From Pseudomonas xionganensis (GTDB taxonomy: Bacteria > Pseudomonadota > Gammaproteobacteria > Pseudomonadales > Pseudomonadaceae): a stretch of 64,000 nucleotides of DNA. Under the pieces are notes generated by a model. It had not been told where the DNA came from. It made no database searches and saw only the letters and a program-made list of their open reading frames with translations. Location: assembly GCF_009763245.1 (NCBI RefSeq), contig NZ_WKJZ01000003.1, positions 310,001 through 374,000 of the forward strand. The letters run 5' to 3'. Below, in pieces: positions 24,176-33,037 of the stretch (the first letter of the stretch is position 1; each line of letters starts with the position of its first letter). The position numbers were made by a program, and so were the translations under genes.

Positions 24176-26398
24176 ATGAGCCAAACTGCTGACGACGAAT
24201 TATTCTCTTTCGACGACGAAGGTCGCGCAGAACACGATGACCGAGCCCAGGAAGGCTGGTATGTCCTGATCGTCGATGACGATCAGGATGTCCATCAATC
24301 GACCTGTTTCGCCATGGCCAACACCCAGATCCTTGGCCGGCCACTGAAGTTTCTGCACGCTTACTCAGCCAGCGAGGCTATTGATCTCCTGGCCAAACAG
24401 GCACATGTAGCCGTGATCTTGCTGGATGTGGTGATGGAATCCGAACATGCCGGACTCCATCTGGTGCGACGCATCCGCAAGGAACTGGATAACAGCGAGA
24501 CACGTATCATCCTGCGCACCGGCCAGCCGGGCTACGCCCCTGAACTGGAGGCCATTCGTGATTACGACATCAACGACTACAAGACCAAATCCGAACTGAC
24601 TCGCAACCGGCTGTATACCGCCCTGACCACGGCCATCCGCTCCTATGACCAGATCCATACCATCAACGCCAGCCGCCGTGGCCTGGGCATGGTCATTCGC
24701 GCCAGCAGCCAGTTGCTGGCACGCCAGGGTGTCAGCGAATTCGCCGCTGGCATCATCACCCAGATCTGCGGCCTGCTCGGTTTGCCTCCCGAGGGGCTGG
24801 TTTGCGCCTATGACCATGAAGCCTCGCCTGCTAGCGCACTGATTGTGGCCGCTGCTGGAAACCTGACCGGCTGCATCGACAAGCAATTGGGTGAACTGCA
24901 GGATCGCCGGGTGGCGGAAGCACTCAAGCAGGCTCTGGCTGAGCGCAGCAGCCTCTTCACCGACAGCTCTACAACACTGTTCTTCCCGGGCCAGGGTCAT
25001 AACCATATGGCCGCCTACCTACAGACCGAGCGCCCACTGGGCGAACTGGACAAACAGCTGCTGGAGGTGTTCTGCAGCAATATCATCGTCACCCTGGACA
25101 ACGTTCTGCTGCTCAGCCAGCTAAAGGATCATGCTTACAACGACCAACTGCTCCACATCCCAAATCGCCTGGGGCTGGTTCATGCGCTGGATCAAGCGCT
25201 TGGGGGAGACGCTGCCAGCCAGTACACACTGGCGCTGATTGATATCGATGGCTTTTCAGCGTTCAACGACACCCTCGGGCACAAGCTTGGCGATGCCATG
25301 CTGCAAGCCCTGAGCACTCGCTTACAGACAAAACTGCCCAGCAGTAGCCTGATTGCACGAGTTGATGGTGATGTGTTCGCTATCCTTGCCGATCACGGCA
25401 CGCTTGAACCGACCCGTCTGCAAGACCTCCTGCAGGATCCATTGCAGTTTGCCGATCTATGCCAGCATTTTACTGCCACCATTGGCCTTACACGCCTGGA
25501 TCAGGTGGATGGCAAAGGTAGCGACGCCCTGAAGGCCGCCAGCATCGCACTCAAGCACGGGAAACAGCAGCAACGCGGAAGCATCAGCCACTTCAGCCGC
25601 GAAATGGAATTCGAGACGCGCGCACGCGTGCAACTCCTGCAAGACCTGCGCCTGGCCTTCGAACGCGAACGCCTATTCGTTGCCTACCAGCCCCAGTACA
25701 ACCTGCAGAACAATCAACTGGTCGGGCTCGAAGCGCTGCTGCGTTGGCGCACCGAAGATAACCGCTACGTCTCCCCTGCCGAGTTTATTCCTCTGGCCGA
25801 AAGCTCAGGCTTGATCGTCGCGCTGGGCGAATGGGTTCTGCGCGTTGCTTGCCATGATCTAAACGCAATCAACCAGCACAGCAAGCGGCCGCTCCGCATG
25901 GCGGTCAATGTCTCCGTTGCACAACTGCGCCACCCCAACTTCATCAGCATGCTCAGCAGTGCGCTTAGGGAAAGCAGTGTGCCGGCGAACCTCATCGAGC
26001 TTGAGATCACCGAATCGATGGCCATGCTGGAAGCTGACCTTATGAGCGTGCTGATTGAGCAGATCAAGGCGCAGGGACTGACGCTGGCGGTAGACGACTT
26101 CGGAACAGGTTTCTCCTCTCTCAGCTACCTGGAGAGCCTGAACGTGGATCGACTGAAGATCGATCTGAGTTTTGTTCGTCAGCTGGAACAGAGCGAGGGC
26201 AGTAAGCGCATTGTCGAAACCATTATCCAGCTGGCTCATAACCTGGACCTTGACGTCATTGCCGAGGGCATTGAGCAGCAAAGCCAGGCCACCTTGCTCA
26301 AAGAAATGGGCTGTCATGAGGGACAGGGCTATCTGTTCGCCAAACCCATGTCGATAACCGAACTGCTTGCTTTTATCGCCGCGCATCCGAGTGAATAA
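24176..26398 (+). CDS. Response regulator with DUF3369, degenerate GGDEF and EAL domain
   Basis: A 740-residue protein. The receiver domain (about 28-155) has the acidic triad VDDDQD (34-36), phosphoacceptor D84 in ILLDVVMES and an RTG/YKTKSE C-terminal part. A DUF3369-type GAF-like sensor covers about 165-325. The GGDEF-like domain (about 330-480) reads RVDGDVFAIL, so the active site is lost and it may only bind GTP. The EAL domain (about 500-735) has GLEALLRW, ELEITESMAML, DDFGTGFSSLSYL, KIDLSF and AEGIEQQ and looks active. It is the first gene of a cassette with two binding proteins and a histidine kinase and is the probable output of that kinase. GC is visibly lower than in flanking genes. 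Confidence 0.9.
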   Translation: MSQTADDELFSFDDEGRAEHDDRAQEGWYVLIVDDDQDVHQSTCFAMANTQILGRPLKFLHAYSASEAIDLLAKQAHVAVILLDVVMESEHAGLHLVRRIRKELDNSETRIILRTGQPGYAPELEAIRDYDINDYKTKSELTRNRLYTALTTAIRSYDQIHTINASRRGLGMVIRASSQLLARQGVSEFAAGIITQICGLLGLPPEGLVCAYDHEASPASALIVAAAGNLTGCIDKQLGELQDRRVAEALKQALAERSSLFTDSSTTLFFPGQGHNHMAAYLQTERPLGELDKQLLEVFCSNIIVTLDNVLLLSQLKDHAYNDQLLHIPNRLGLVHALDQALGGDAASQYTLALIDIDGFSAFNDTLGHKLGDAMLQALSTRLQTKLPSSSLIARVDGDVFAILADHGTLEPTRLQDLLQDPLQFADLCQHFTATIGLTRLDQVDGKGSDALKAASIALKHGKQQQRGSISHFSREMEFETRARVQLLQDLRLAFERERLFVAYQPQYNLQNNQLVGLEALLRWRTEDNRYVSPAEFIPLAESSGLIVALGEWVLRVACHDLNAINQHSKRPLRMAVNVSVAQLRHPNFISMLSSALRESSVPANLIELEITESMAMLEADLMSVLIEQIKAQGLTLAVDDFGTGFSSLSYLESLNVDRLKIDLSFVRQLEQSEGSKRIVETIIQLAHNLDLDVIAEGIEQQSQATLLKEMGCHEGQGYLFAKPMSITELLAFIAAHPSE

Positions 26399-26401
26399 GC
26401 C

Positions 26402-27514
26402 ATGGCCCACCTTCGACTATCACATCTGGTGCTTGTTGCGCTATCGCTGCTAAGCACTGCCTGTAGCGACCCCGAACCCATTCGCCTTGGTTTTATTGGT
26501 GGGTTGTCCGGGGCCAACGCCGATCTCGGACTGACCGCGCGCAATGGCGTCCAATTGGCTATTGAGCAGCATAATGCCGCCACAGGGAAAACGGGCCGCC
26601 CTGTGCAACTGATCATTCGCGACGATGAGCTCAGTCCGGAGAAGGGTAAGAAAGCACTGGCAGAGCTGCTGGAGCAACACGTCGATGCCGTCATTGGCCC
26701 GATGACCAGCGCCGTCGCCGTCGCTATCGCGCCACAGGCTACTGAGGCTGGTGTGTTGCTGATGGGTGGTCCGGTCAGCACTGGCCTGCTCAACAACCGC
26801 GATGACCAGTTCTTTCGCACCATCGGCAGCAATGATCAGCACGCTCGCGTGATGGCCGAACACCTTCATCAACGACACAGCATCGACAAGGTCAGCCTTA
26901 TTCTTGACACCCACAACAAGGCCTACAGCGAATCATGGGCAGAGCACTTCTCCACCCACTTCAAATCGCTGGGCGGTCAGGTTGTACAAACCACGACATT
27001 CGAGTCCTCCACCGAACTCGACTATGTACAACTGGCTAGCCAGGCCGTCGCTGCAGAGCCTCAGGTAGTACTGCTTATTACCAGCGCACTCGATGCGGCC
27101 CTGCTGACCAATCAGCTACGCCAACTGCAACCTAATCTGCTTATTGCCACTGCGGAATGGGCGGGCACTGGCAAGCTGATAGAACTGGGTGGCAATGCCG
27201 TCGAAGGCGTATTGGTGCCTCAATACATGAACACTGAGGACAACGGAGCAGCCTTTATAGCCTTTCGCCAGGCCTACACAAGACGCTTTGGAGAAGAGCC
27301 CGGGTTTCCAGCCTTGACGGGGTTCAATGCCACCCGTGTGGTTCTGAAGGGTCTGGCCGAGCAGCGCGACGATGAATCGCTCAAACAAACCCTGCTGCGC
27401 CTGCAGCGGTTTGACGGTTTGCAGGGGCCTATCGAGTTTGACGCCTACGGTGACACCCAGAGCCCGACCTTCATCACTCGTATTCACAAGGGACAGTACC
27501 TGCATGCGGATTAA
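26402..27514 (+). CDS. LivK-like periplasmic binding lipoprotein, copy 1
   Basis: A 370-residue type I periplasmic binding protein (Peripla_BP_6). The signal peptide ends in a lipobox (LLSTAC), so it is probably anchored to a membrane. Family motifs IRLGFIGGLSGANADLG and RNGVQLAIEQHN start the mature protein, and QLIIRDDE...AVIGPMTSAVAVAIAP follows. The ATG lies 3 bp after the stop of the regulator gene. No ABC permease or ATPase is near, so it is more likely a sensor subunit than a transporter. Ligand unknown; the family often binds branched amino acids, amides or small organic acids. Confidence 0.88.
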   Translation: MAHLRLSHLVLVALSLLSTACSDPEPIRLGFIGGLSGANADLGLTARNGVQLAIEQHNAATGKTGRPVQLIIRDDELSPEKGKKALAELLEQHVDAVIGPMTSAVAVAIAPQATEAGVLLMGGPVSTGLLNNRDDQFFRTIGSNDQHARVMAEHLHQRHSIDKVSLILDTHNKAYSESWAEHFSTHFKSLGGQVVQTTTFESSTELDYVQLASQAVAAEPQVVLLITSALDAALLTNQLRQLQPNLLIATAEWAGTGKLIELGGNAVEGVLVPQYMNTEDNGAAFIAFRQAYTRRFGEEPGFPALTGFNATRVVLKGLAEQRDDESLKQTLLRLQRFDGLQGPIEFDAYGDTQSPTFITRIHKGQYLHAD

Positions 27515-28622
27515 ATACCCGCTTGCCAGCCTGTTCATCGCTGCAACACTGGTGGCCTGTAATGAACCGCCACCGCCTGTGCAACCGGTGCGCCTGGGAG
27601 TGATCGTCGACAGCTCTGGAGCTAGCGCCAGTCTTGGCATATCGGGGCGTAATGGTGTGCAACTGGCCATTGAACAGCACAATCAGAAAGGAGGCATTAA
27701 GGGGCGCCCTATTGAAATACACCAATACGACGACGGCTTTGATCCGCAACAGGCCAAGCAAGCCGCCCGCAAGCTGATCGATATCAAGGTCGACGCTGTG
27801 CTGGGCCCGATGACCAGCGTGATTGCCGAAGCCCTGGCTCCAACCTTCACAGAAGCCAATATCCTGCTTATGGGCATTACCCCCCTTTCGCCCCTGCTCG
27901 CTGGCAGGGATGACATGTTCTTTCGCACTCTTGGCCACCAAAACCCTGATGCCCGTGACATTGCGAGCCATCTGCACAAACGCCTTGGCATCAACCGGGT
28001 CAGCTTGTTGGTCGAACAAAGCAACGCGACCTTCACAACACCCTGGGTGGCGGATTTCACCCGTTACTACACCGGACTTGGAGGGGAAATCGCAGACCCA
28101 GTTGTCTTTCAACGCAGCGCCGAAGCGCCATATGCCGACCTGGCTCAAACCGCCCTAAAGCAGGAAACACAGGCCGTGGTGCTGGTCAGCAGCGCACTCG
28201 ATACCGCCATGCTCGCCTCACACCTACGGCAGAAAAAACCAGACATGGTTCTGGCAACACCGGCCTGGGCAGCCGCTGACACTCTGCTGGAAATGGGTGG
28301 TCAAGCGGTTGAAGGTTTGATCACTGCCCAGGTTTTTGACATCGAGGACAAAAACCCGCTTTTCCAGAGTTTCCGCGACCAATACCAGGCACGCTTTGGT
28401 CAGGACGTCGATACCGCTGCAGTCACAGGTTACAACGCCACTCAAGTACTGCTGCATGCCCTTGCGTCTCGCCAACCTGACGAGCACCTCAAGCAGACCC
28501 TGTTACGCATTCGTCGCTTCGAGGGCTTGCAGCAACCGATCGTCTTTGACGACTTCGGCGACAACTACAACCTTATCTATTTGAGAGTGGTCAGGCATGG
28601 TCGCTTTATCAGTCCTGAGTAA
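27504..28622 (+). CDS. LivK-like periplasmic binding lipoprotein, copy 2
   Basis: A 372-residue paralogue of the upstream gene; its ATG at 27504 lies 11 bp inside that gene. The signal peptide ends in a lipobox (TLVAC) and is followed by a Pro-rich spacer (NEPPPPVQP). Matching motifs are VRLGVIVDSSGASASLG, GRNGVQLAIEQHN, DAVLGPMTSVIAEALAP and a common C-terminus (LKQTLLRIRRFEGLQ-PIVFD). The two paralogues have clearly diverged and may recognise different ligands. The 3' end overlaps the kinase gene by 26 bp. Confidence 0.88.
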   Translation: MRIKYPLASLFIAATLVACNEPPPPVQPVRLGVIVDSSGASASLGISGRNGVQLAIEQHNQKGGIKGRPIEIHQYDDGFDPQQAKQAARKLIDIKVDAVLGPMTSVIAEALAPTFTEANILLMGITPLSPLLAGRDDMFFRTLGHQNPDARDIASHLHKRLGINRVSLLVEQSNATFTTPWVADFTRYYTGLGGEIADPVVFQRSAEAPYADLAQTALKQETQAVVLVSSALDTAMLASHLRQKKPDMVLATPAWAAADTLLEMGGQAVEGLITAQVFDIEDKNPLFQSFRDQYQARFGQDVDTAAVTGYNATQVLLHALASRQPDEHLKQTLLRIRRFEGLQQPIVFDDFGDNYNLIYLRVVRHGRFISPE

Positions 28623-31032
28623 CCTGCTCAAGGCGCGTCCACTTCTACTGACTCTGGCAGGCCGCTTTATCATTGTGGCTGCCTTGCCGATTCTGGCTGT
28701 GGCTCTTTTGTTTCGCCTGTATTACGAACCTCTGCTACTCGAGGATATCGATACCCGCCAGGGATTTGCAGCCGATAACATTGCGCGTCAACTGGAGCGC
28801 CACTTTGCCATTGCAGACCGTGAACTGGGCTCTTTGGCCAATCTGTTTGACAGCTCCGCAGACCTCAGCGAAGCACAGATACAGACACTACTCGACGCCT
28901 ATGCCGACACTTCGGACTTCTACGAGGCCATCTACCTGAGTGACGAACAGGGACGCATCCGCGCGATCGGCATGCCTTCAGCCAAACGCGGACTACGGCA
29001 AAATCTCTACGGCCTGGATATCTCCGCCCGGGACTTTGTGCGAAAAGCTCAGGCGGAGCAGGTTGGGGCTTGGTCCAACAGTTTTCTGTCCACCGTCAGT
29101 TCACGACTGGCGGTAGCCCTGGCCAGACCGCTCGGCCAACGTGTGCTGATCGGCGAGGTGGCCATCAGCCCTCTGCCAGAGCTGGCCAAGCAACTCAGCC
29201 AGGATGGAGCCCTTCAGGTTTTGATTGTTGACCGTCAGCGCCAACTGATCGCCAGCTCGCAAAACCCCGAGGCAAGTCAGCAACTGAACCTCGGCCATCT
29301 ACCGGTTTTCCAGCATACAAGCCCTCGCGTGCAGCGCCTGCAAATCGATAACCAGGAAATGGTTGGCCTGTCACGAACTGTCAGCGGCCCCGATTGGCAA
29401 GTGCTGGTTGTTCAACCCAGCGAACAAGCCTATGCCCTGCTGAGTTCGACCTGGCAACGCCTGTTCTTGTCACTGGCTGCTACCTTAGCCATGGCGCTAG
29501 GCATTGCTGCACTCACCAGTTGGAGCTTGGCCAAGAAAATCTCACTCTTCAGCCGCCAGGTTAAGCAGATTGCCAACGGGAGATACGACCTACCGGTACA
29601 GAGCACTTCAATCAGCGAGCTGAATACGCTGAGCGTCAGCCTCAAGCGCATGGTAGGGGCGATTCGTGAGCGGGAGGAAGCCCTGCTCGCCACAGCCCAG
29701 AGCCTGCGCGAAAGTGAAGACCGGTTACTTGCGACCCTGGAAAATACACCCAATGTGGCTATCCAGTGGTTCGATGCAGAAGGCAGGGTTGTAATGTGGA
29801 ACCATGCCAGTGAGACGCTCTATGGCGTAAGCCGCGACCAGGCAATGGGCCAGACCCTAGACAAGCTGTTCTACTCTGTCGAGCAGGAGCGACTTTTCAG
29901 GGCCATGCTTAAAGAAACGACCAGCGGTGCTGGTATTGGCCCTTACTTAAGCGAGATCCATCTTCCAGACAACCGACAGTTATTCGTCCTGGCCACCACC
30001 TTTGCGCTGCCAAGCCGTGAGGGGCAGCAGTTGTTTGTCTGCATGGATGTAGATGTCACCGAGCAGAAAAAGGCGGAAATCGCCTACCGCGAGCTCAATG
30101 CCAGCCTGGAGCAACGGGTCGCCGAACGCACCGATGCCCTGACCCGCAGCAACGAAGAACTGAACAAGGCCATGGGCACCCTGCAGCATGCCCAGGACGA
30201 GCTGGTGCAGAGCGAGAAGCTGGCAGCCCTGGGCGCGCTGGTCGCCGGTATCGCCCATGAGCTCAACACCCCGGTCGGCAACAGCCTGATGGCCGCCAGC
30301 ACCCTGGAAGACCACGGCCGCGAGATTGCCGCAGCCGTTAGCGCCGGGACCCTGAAACGCTCGACCCTGGAGCAGTTTATCGAGGACAACAAGACCGCCA
30401 CCGACATCCTGGTACGCAACCTGCGCAAGGCCAGCGAGCTGATCAACAGTTTCAAGCAGGTGGCGGTGGATCAGGCCGGCTCGCAGCGCCGACGCTTCCA
30501 GCTCAGCGAGGTGATCAAGGAAATCCTGATCACCCTGGGGCCCACCCTGAAGAAAACGCCCTTTGTGATCGACAGCAATATCGATGACAGCATCGAGCTG
30601 GACAGCTACCCCGGCGCCCTCGGCCAGGTGCTGGTCAACCTGATCAATAATGCGCTGATCCATGGTCTGCAGGGCATGGACCACGGCAAGATCGGCCTGT
30701 ATGCCTTTACCTATGAGCCCGGCTGGATTGAGCTGGCCCTGTCCGACAACGGCCGCGGCATTGCCGAGGAACACCTGCCGCGGATTTTCGACCCCTTCTT
30801 CACCACCCGCATGGGCCAGGGAGGCAGCGGCCTGGGGCTGAATATCGTGCACAACCTGGTCACCGGGGTGCTCGGCGGCAAGGTGGAGGTGGCCAGCCAG
30901 CTCGGCTGGGGCGCGCGCTTTGCCATCCGCCTGCCGATCTGCGCGCCCATGGACGAACCGGAGGGCGCCGGCGACGTGCCCCCTACCAGTAGTTCTCCAA
31001 CGCCAGCTGCCCCGGCCGCCGACTCAGACTGA
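28597..31032 (+). CDS. Membrane sensor histidine kinase (periplasmic sensor-HAMP-PAS-HisKA-HATPase)
   Basis: An 811-residue kinase. TM1 is about 20-42, a periplasmic sensor (Cache-like) spans 45-285, TM2 is about 288-312 (LFLSLAATLAMALGIAALTSW), HAMP 313-365, PAS about 370-490, a coiled coil 495-540, the H-box with H554 in GIAHELNTPVGN, N-box NALIHG, G1 DNGRGI and G2 GGSGLGL. There is no receiver domain, so it must pass phosphate to another protein, most simply the regulator at 24176. The start overlaps the second binding protein by 26 bp. Base composition changes near codon 500. The last 17 codons overlap the 3' end of the opposite-strand reductase gene. Confidence 0.9.
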   Translation: MVALSVLSNLLKARPLLLTLAGRFIIVAALPILAVALLFRLYYEPLLLEDIDTRQGFAADNIARQLERHFAIADRELGSLANLFDSSADLSEAQIQTLLDAYADTSDFYEAIYLSDEQGRIRAIGMPSAKRGLRQNLYGLDISARDFVRKAQAEQVGAWSNSFLSTVSSRLAVALARPLGQRVLIGEVAISPLPELAKQLSQDGALQVLIVDRQRQLIASSQNPEASQQLNLGHLPVFQHTSPRVQRLQIDNQEMVGLSRTVSGPDWQVLVVQPSEQAYALLSSTWQRLFLSLAATLAMALGIAALTSWSLAKKISLFSRQVKQIANGRYDLPVQSTSISELNTLSVSLKRMVGAIREREEALLATAQSLRESEDRLLATLENTPNVAIQWFDAEGRVVMWNHASETLYGVSRDQAMGQTLDKLFYSVEQERLFRAMLKETTSGAGIGPYLSEIHLPDNRQLFVLATTFALPSREGQQLFVCMDVDVTEQKKAEIAYRELNASLEQRVAERTDALTRSNEELNKAMGTLQHAQDELVQSEKLAALGALVAGIAHELNTPVGNSLMAASTLEDHGREIAAAVSAGTLKRSTLEQFIEDNKTATDILVRNLRKASELINSFKQVAVDQAGSQRRRFQLSEVIKEILITLGPTLKKTPFVIDSNIDDSIELDSYPGALGQVLVNLINNALIHGLQGMDHGKIGLYAFTYEPGWIELALSDNGRGIAEEHLPRIFDPFFTTRMGQGGSGLGLNIVHNLVTGVLGGKVEVASQLGWGARFAIRLPICAPMDEPEGAGDVPPTSSSPTPAAPAADSD

Positions 31033-31759
31033 GCTGCATGCCACGGTGTTTCAGGCGCGCCTGCATGTCCTCGATCATCTGCGGGTTGCCGCAGAGCATC
31101 AGTCGCGAGCGCGCCGGGTCCAGCGTCAGGCCGGCGGCGCGCTCCAGTTCGCCGCTGTCCAGCAGCGTGGTCAGGCGCCCGTGCAGGCAACCCGGCGCCT
31201 GCTCGCGGCTAAGCAGCGCAATAAACTGCAGACGCCCGGCAAACTCGGCCAGATAGTCCCGCGCCGTCAGCCCCCGAATCAGCTCAAGATAGGCCAGCTC
31301 CCGGGCATGACGCACCGAGTAGACCAGCTTGATGCGGGCAAACCGCTGCCAGACCTCAGGGTCCTGCAACATCGACAGAAAGGGCGCCAGCCCCGTGCCG
31401 GTGGCCAGCAGCCAGAGATCCTCGCCATCGGCAAAGCGGTCCAGGGTCAGAAAACCATAGGCCTGGCGCTCCACCAGCAGGCCCGCCCCCGGCTGCATCT
31501 GGCTCAGCACGGTGCTGAACTCGCCGTCCGGCACCAGGATGGAAAAGAATTCGAGAAAGTCATCATGGGGCGCCGAAACCATCGAATAGGCGCGCCACAC
31601 CACTGAACCATCGGCCTTGCTCACCCCCAGCCGGGCGAACTGGCCGGGGCGAAAGCGAAAGCCCGGGTCACGCGAACAACGCAGGCTGAACAGATTGGCC
31701 GCCCAGGGCTGCACACTCTGAACGATCTGGCGGGTGAACTTGTCGGGCGTCGCGGTCAT
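30983..31759 (-). CDS. Ferredoxin/flavodoxin-NADP+ reductase (Fpr-like)
   Basis: A 258-residue FAD/NADP(H) reductase. The FAD-binding signature RAYSMVSAP, the NADP-binding ATGTGLAPFLSML and the C-terminal CGNPQMIEDM loop are all present. The C-terminus ends in NYW, with an aromatic residue that would stack on FAD. It moves electrons between NADPH and ferredoxin or flavodoxin, including under oxidative stress. In PAO1 an oxidoreductase of this type (PA4615) follows mscL directly (from memory); here the signalling cassette lies between. The start is ATG 31759. Confidence 0.9.
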   Translation of the reverse strand: MTATPDKFTRQIVQSVQPWAANLFSLRCSRDPGFRFRPGQFARLGVSKADGSVVWRAYSMVSAPHDDFLEFFSILVPDGEFSTVLSQMQPGAGLLVERQAYGFLTLDRFADGEDLWLLATGTGLAPFLSMLQDPEVWQRFARIKLVYSVRHARELAYLELIRGLTARDYLAEFAGRLQFIALLSREQAPGCLHGRLTTLLDSGELERAAGLTLDPARSRLMLCGNPQMIEDMQARLKHRGMQLSLSRRPGQLALENYW

Positions 31760-31792
31760 ACTTCGCTCCTATCTGACTTGTCCCTGCGGTCA

Positions 31793-31870
31793 CTCTGCTT
31801 CGCAGTCGCTCTGCCTTGCACTCAGCCTGCTGCGCAGTAGCTCTGCTTTGCAGTAGCTCTGCTGCGCAGT
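31793..31870. repeat. Imperfect 16-bp tandem repeats between fpr and rlmG
   Basis: Five diverged units of CTCTGCTTCGCAGTCG type (for example CTCTGCTTTGCAGTAG and CTCTGCTGCGCAGTGT). Each unit contains a CTGC...GCAG inverted pair, so each can fold as a small hairpin. The array occupies most of the 149-bp space between the divergent genes, just upstream of rlmG. Confidence 0.75.
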
Positions 31871-31908
31871 GTCGCGCAAAGCGCCGCTCACAAACACCAG
31901 CGATCTAT

Positions 31909-33033
31909 ATGCCTATATTCGATACGCCCTTTGCCCAGCTGGACCTGATCCGCCAGCCCGAACAGCAGAAAGAGCCGCTGCAGGCTTTCGATGCCGCCGA
32001 TGAATACTTGCTCAAGCACCTGCATGAGCAGGGCTTGAGCGCCGCCACCCGCTGCCTGGTGCTCAACGACAGTTTCGGCGCCCTGGCCCTGAACCTGGCC
32101 GAACAGTGCCAGGTGAGCAGCAGTGGCGACTCGCACCTGGCCTATCTGGGCTTGCAGGCCAATGCCCGGCGCAACCACCTGGACGCCCAGCGCGTGCGCT
32201 TTATCCCGGCCAGCGAGACCGCTGCGGGGCCGTTCGACCTGGTGCTGATCCGCATCCCCAAGACCCTGGCCCTGCTGGAAGAGCAGCTGATTCGCCTGCA
32301 CGGCCAGCTGGCGCCCGGCGCCCGGGTGATTGCCACAGCCATGCTCAAGCACCTGCCCCGGGCTGCCGGCGATCTGCTGGAACAATATATCGGCCCGGTG
32401 CAGGCCTTGCTGGCGGTGAAAAAGGCCCGCCTGCTGCTGGCCAGCCCCGAGCCCAGGCCCGCGCCGCAATCGCCCTACCCCAGCCGCTACCGCCTGGAGC
32501 AGCCGGCCATCGAGCTGCTCAACCATGCCAACCTGTTCTGCCGCGAAGGGCTGGACATTGGCACCCGTGCCTTTCTCCCGCACCTGCCTCGGCACCTGGG
32601 CCGCCAGCGGGTGGCCGACCTCGGCTGCGGCAATGGCGTGCTCGGCATCGCCTACGCCCTGGGCAGCCCCGAGGCCGAGCTGACCCTGGTGGATGAGTCC
32701 TATATGGCCGTGCAATCGGCCCAGGAAAACTGGCAGGCGATTCTGGGTCAGCGCCCCGTGGACATTCGCGCCGGTGACGGGCTGGCCGAACAGGCGCCGG
32801 AGTCCCTGGACCTGGTGCTGTGCAACCCGCCCTTCCACCAGCAGCAGGTGGTTGGCGACTTTCTCGCCTGGCGCATGTTCCAGCAGGCGCGCAACGCCCT
32901 GGTCACCGGCGGCGAGCTGTGGATCGTAGGCAACCGCCACCTGGGTTATCACGCCAAGCTGGCGCGCCTGTTCCGCGGCGTCGAACAGGTCGCCGCCATG
33001 CCCAAGTTCGTCGTGCTCAAGGCGCGCAAATAG
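31909..33033 (+). CDS. rlmG: 23S rRNA (guanine-1835-N2)-methyltransferase RlmG
   Basis: A 374-residue protein with two Rossmann-like halves. The C-terminal half is catalytic: VADLGCGNGVLGI binds SAM and LVLCNPPFH is the NPPF motif of base N-methyltransferases. The degenerate N-terminal half (about 1-180) is typical of RlmG/RsmC. The start MPIFDTPFAQLDLIRQP at ATG 31909 is conserved; an upstream in-frame extension through the repeat array is not. The ribosome-binding site is weak. It methylates G1835 of 23S rRNA. Confidence 0.92.
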   Translation: MPIFDTPFAQLDLIRQPEQQKEPLQAFDAADEYLLKHLHEQGLSAATRCLVLNDSFGALALNLAEQCQVSSSGDSHLAYLGLQANARRNHLDAQRVRFIPASETAAGPFDLVLIRIPKTLALLEEQLIRLHGQLAPGARVIATAMLKHLPRAAGDLLEQYIGPVQALLAVKKARLLLASPEPRPAPQSPYPSRYRLEQPAIELLNHANLFCREGLDIGTRAFLPHLPRHLGRQRVADLGCGNGVLGIAYALGSPEAELTLVDESYMAVQSAQENWQAILGQRPVDIRAGDGLAEQAPESLDLVLCNPPFHQQQVVGDFLAWRMFQQARNALVTGGELWIVGNRHLGYHAKLARLFRGVEQVAAMPKFVVLKARK

Positions 33034-33037
33034 GGGG

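Noticed and set aside
26402..28622. Amino-acid ABC transporter operon
   Set aside because: Two binding proteins only; no permease or ATPase gene, and the neighbours are signalling proteins.
30983..31032. Frameshift or sequencing error at the kinase 3' end
   Set aside because: Kinase G2 box and domain end are complete before the tail, and the opposite reductase C-terminus is intact, so a simple overlap suffices.
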